A DNA stretch of 6,859 nt, taken from positions 1 to 6,859 of the forward strand of contig JAITNE010000092.1 of the NCBI GenBank assembly GCA_031290635.1, read 5' to 3'. The DNA comes from Tannerella sp. Lineage in GTDB: Bacteria > Bacteroidota > Bacteroidia > Bacteroidales > Tannerellaceae. The translations under genes and the position numbers were made by a program. The stretch's first letter is position 1, and every line of letters starts with the position of its first letter. Of the stretch, positions 6,588-6,859 are shown piece after piece. Under the pieces are notes generated by a model that was given only the letters and a program-made list of their open reading frames with translations, searched no databases and was not told where the DNA came from.

Positions 6588-6609
6588 TTATAAACGAATC
6601 TTTTTATAA
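6588..6609 (+). promoter_or_regulatory. All-A/T hairpin between the array and the DUF6261-like gene
   Basis: TTATAAA (6588-6594) pairs perfectly with TTTATAA (6603-6609) around an 8-base loop, two bases after the last repeat copy. Being all A/T it would be a weak stem and lacks a following T-run, so I do not call it a terminator. A short palindrome, TTAAC-A-GTTAA (6626-6636), lies just before the start codon. Either could mark the end of the leader RNA or bind a regulator; both could be chance. Confidence 0.25.
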
Positions 6610-6641
6610 TAATACATAATACTAATTAACAGTTAAACAAT

Positions 6642-6859
6642 ATGGTACAAATCAAAGCAGTACTTTTAAACAGAATGCGGAATGAGACGAATTACCAGTT
6701 TCTACAGGTCTATGAAAATCTGGTCATAGCTCATCCGCCTGTCAGGGCGCTTATTGAAGAGAAGTTTCAGGCGTTCATGTTACTTCATTATCAGGAGAAA
6801 TCCCTCCTCGACATCCAGCGAGGCAGTCCCCTGACCGAGCATATCGAAGAGACAGATCA
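6642..6859 (+). CDS. DUF6261-like protein, function unknown (3' end outside window)
   Basis: Seventy-two codons are visible before the right edge, starting MVQIKAVLLNRMRNETNYQF. The pattern resembles the N-terminus of the uncharacterised Bacteroidota family DUF6261: an opening I-K-x-x-L-L-N-R-x-x-N-E, aromatic and hydrophobic residues in an apparent helix (QFLQVYENLVIA, 19-30), then a second helix (RALIEEKFQAFMLLHYQEK, 35-53) ending in LLDIQRGSPLTEHIEETD. In that family the corresponding stretch ends in a Ser-x-x-Thr segment followed by Asp, as here. The assignment is from memory of the family pattern, not a search. The product looks cytosolic and helical, with no signal peptide in the visible part. 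The ATG at 6642 is chosen because an in-frame TAA lies 15 bases upstream and the leader is A-rich, as usual here. It is the only gene downstream of the promoter at 6204. Confidence 0.7.
   Translation, partial: MVQIKAVLLNRMRNETNYQFLQVYENLVIAHPPVRALIEEKFQAFMLLHYQEKSLLDIQRGSPLTEHIEETD

Noticed and set aside
6352..6619. Two overlapping + strand open frames (85 and 86 codons) across the repeat array
   Set aside because: The 41-base period shifts the frame at each copy, so the frames persist only because the unit lacks + strand stop codons in all three frames. The predicted peptides switch between three unrelated repeats, and no known protein pattern or distinct start context is visible.

Overview
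The window is chromosomal DNA from a member of the Bacteroidota, most likely the order Bacteroidales. Four things point there: the order murC-ftsQ-ftsA-ftsZ; gene starts preceded by A/T-rich leaders without a Shine-Dalgarno motif; one exact Bacteroidota-type promoter (TTTG, 19 bases, TATCTTTG); and a terminal gene that looks like the Bacteroidota-restricted family DUF6261. Genus and species cannot be told from the sequence alone.

Positions 1-4489 are the distal end of the division and cell wall (dcw) cluster, all on the + strand. MurC (N-terminus outside the window) makes the UDP-MurNAc-L-alanine precursor. FtsQ is the single-pass POTRA divisome protein. FtsA is the actin-like membrane anchor, and FtsZ is the tubulin-like GTPase of the division ring. 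murC and ftsQ overlap by 7 bases, and ftsQ and ftsA are 6 bases apart, so these three are almost certainly one transcript. ftsZ follows after a 62-base A/T-rich leader.

Positions 4537-5928 hold gcvT, the aminomethyltransferase (T-protein) of the glycine cleavage system, 47 bases after ftsZ and with no visible terminator between them. It is about 100 residues longer than usual. The excess is an acidic insertion built from degenerate 14-residue (42-base) repeats, placed just before the conserved TGYTGE motif. A strong rho-independent terminator (5995-6035) closes this transcription unit.

Positions 5929-6641 are non-coding but organised. After the terminator comes an A/T-rich stretch and then a perfect Bacteroidota promoter (6204-6234). 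At the predicted transcript start lies a compound hairpin (6240-6287), followed by a second hairpin (6294-6321). Next is an array of six copies of a 17-base motif with a 40-41-base period (6365-6585), and then an all-A/T hairpin. The DUF6261-like gene begins at 6642 and runs off the right edge. Promoter, folded leader, repeat array and uncharacterised protein together look like one locus with a leader of about 400 nt. This is the best candidate in the window for an undescribed system; its function is unknown.
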